A DNA stretch of 64,000 nucleotides from Dipylidium caninum (lineage: Eukaryota; Platyhelminthes; Cestoda; Cyclophyllidea; Dipylidiidae), in the NCBI GenBank assembly GCA_017562135.1, contig QEYB01000466.1, forward strand, positions 682,001 through 746,000, written 5' to 3'. The position numbers were made by a program, and so were the translations under genes. Under the pieces are notes generated by a model that was not told where the DNA came from, searched no databases, and saw nothing but the letters and a program-made list of their open reading frames with translations. This document shows positions 63,855 through 64,000 of the stretch, piece after piece; the first letter of the stretch is position 1, and each line of letters opens with the position of its first letter.

Positions 63855-64000
63855 ACGCTGTTTGGAGCGATAGCAATTCGGCCACGTCGGTAGAGGAGTG
63901 GGTCATTCAGTGAGTTTTAGCTTCCGATTTTGCAGATTACTTTTAACTGACACATAAGAATCTGCTGGCTCAGATAAATGAGCTTTCGCATTTCGTAAAT

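Noticed and set aside
1..64000. CRISPR arrays, prokaryotic operons, rRNA or tRNA genes, intact transposons
   Set aside because: No spaced direct repeats, cloverleaf-like segments, reverse transcriptase or transposase motifs were seen; the content is spliced eukaryotic genes.

Overview
The window is nuclear DNA of a metazoan with intron-rich protein genes on both strands. Introns are often very short (about 37-80 bases in the TRMT6-like gene), most follow GT-AG, and at least two start with GC. This architecture, together with the gene types, suggests a parasitic flatworm, most likely a tapeworm. That taxonomic call is inference; no rRNA or mitochondrial marker is present.

Layout. Bases 1-5,768 (+): 3' part of a membrane protein made of tandem Ig-like domains, one per phase 1-1 exon, in a GC-rich tract full of simple repeats. 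Bases 5,971 to about 15,050 (-): an exostosin-like glycosyltransferase of EXTL3 type (exostosin domain plus GT64 domain). About 15,900-20,675 (-): a secreted nidogen-like protein with signal peptide, EGF module, G2F domain and a probable YWTD region. Bases 21,250-23,373 (-): a complete nine-exon TRMT6 (Gcd10) subunit of the tRNA m1A58 methyltransferase. Bases 24,865-26,730 (+): an intronless type II membrane protein with a cholinesterase-like ectodomain whose catalytic serine is replaced, so a neurotactin-like adhesion molecule. About 27,569-27,997 (+): a small unidentified protein. Bases 30,594-48,446 (-): a TRIP12/UFD4-type HECT ubiquitin ligase with a decayed histone H4 copy in one intron. 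Bases 48,400-50,700: small poorly resolved coding pieces on both strands. Bases 50,761-63,854 (+): a dynamin with GTPase, middle, PH, GED and proline-rich regions in 18 exons.

These are independent eukaryotic genes with no operon logic. Three encode extracellular or adhesion proteins (Ig-like, nidogen-like, neurotactin-like) and one builds heparan sulfate; the others are housekeeping genes (tRNA modification, ubiquitination, endocytosis).

A recurring oddity is single-base reading-frame breaks inside well-supported coding exons: Ig-like gene near 3,950 and 4,340, EXTL3-like near 11,675, nidogen-like near 16,530, dynamin near 61,450, possibly TRIP12 near 47,640. Because they hit conserved genes and often sit in base runs, small assembly indels are the simplest explanation, but real mutations are not excluded. 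Exon coordinates were derived by hand from splice signals, phase agreement and family similarity; those marked approximate are not firm.
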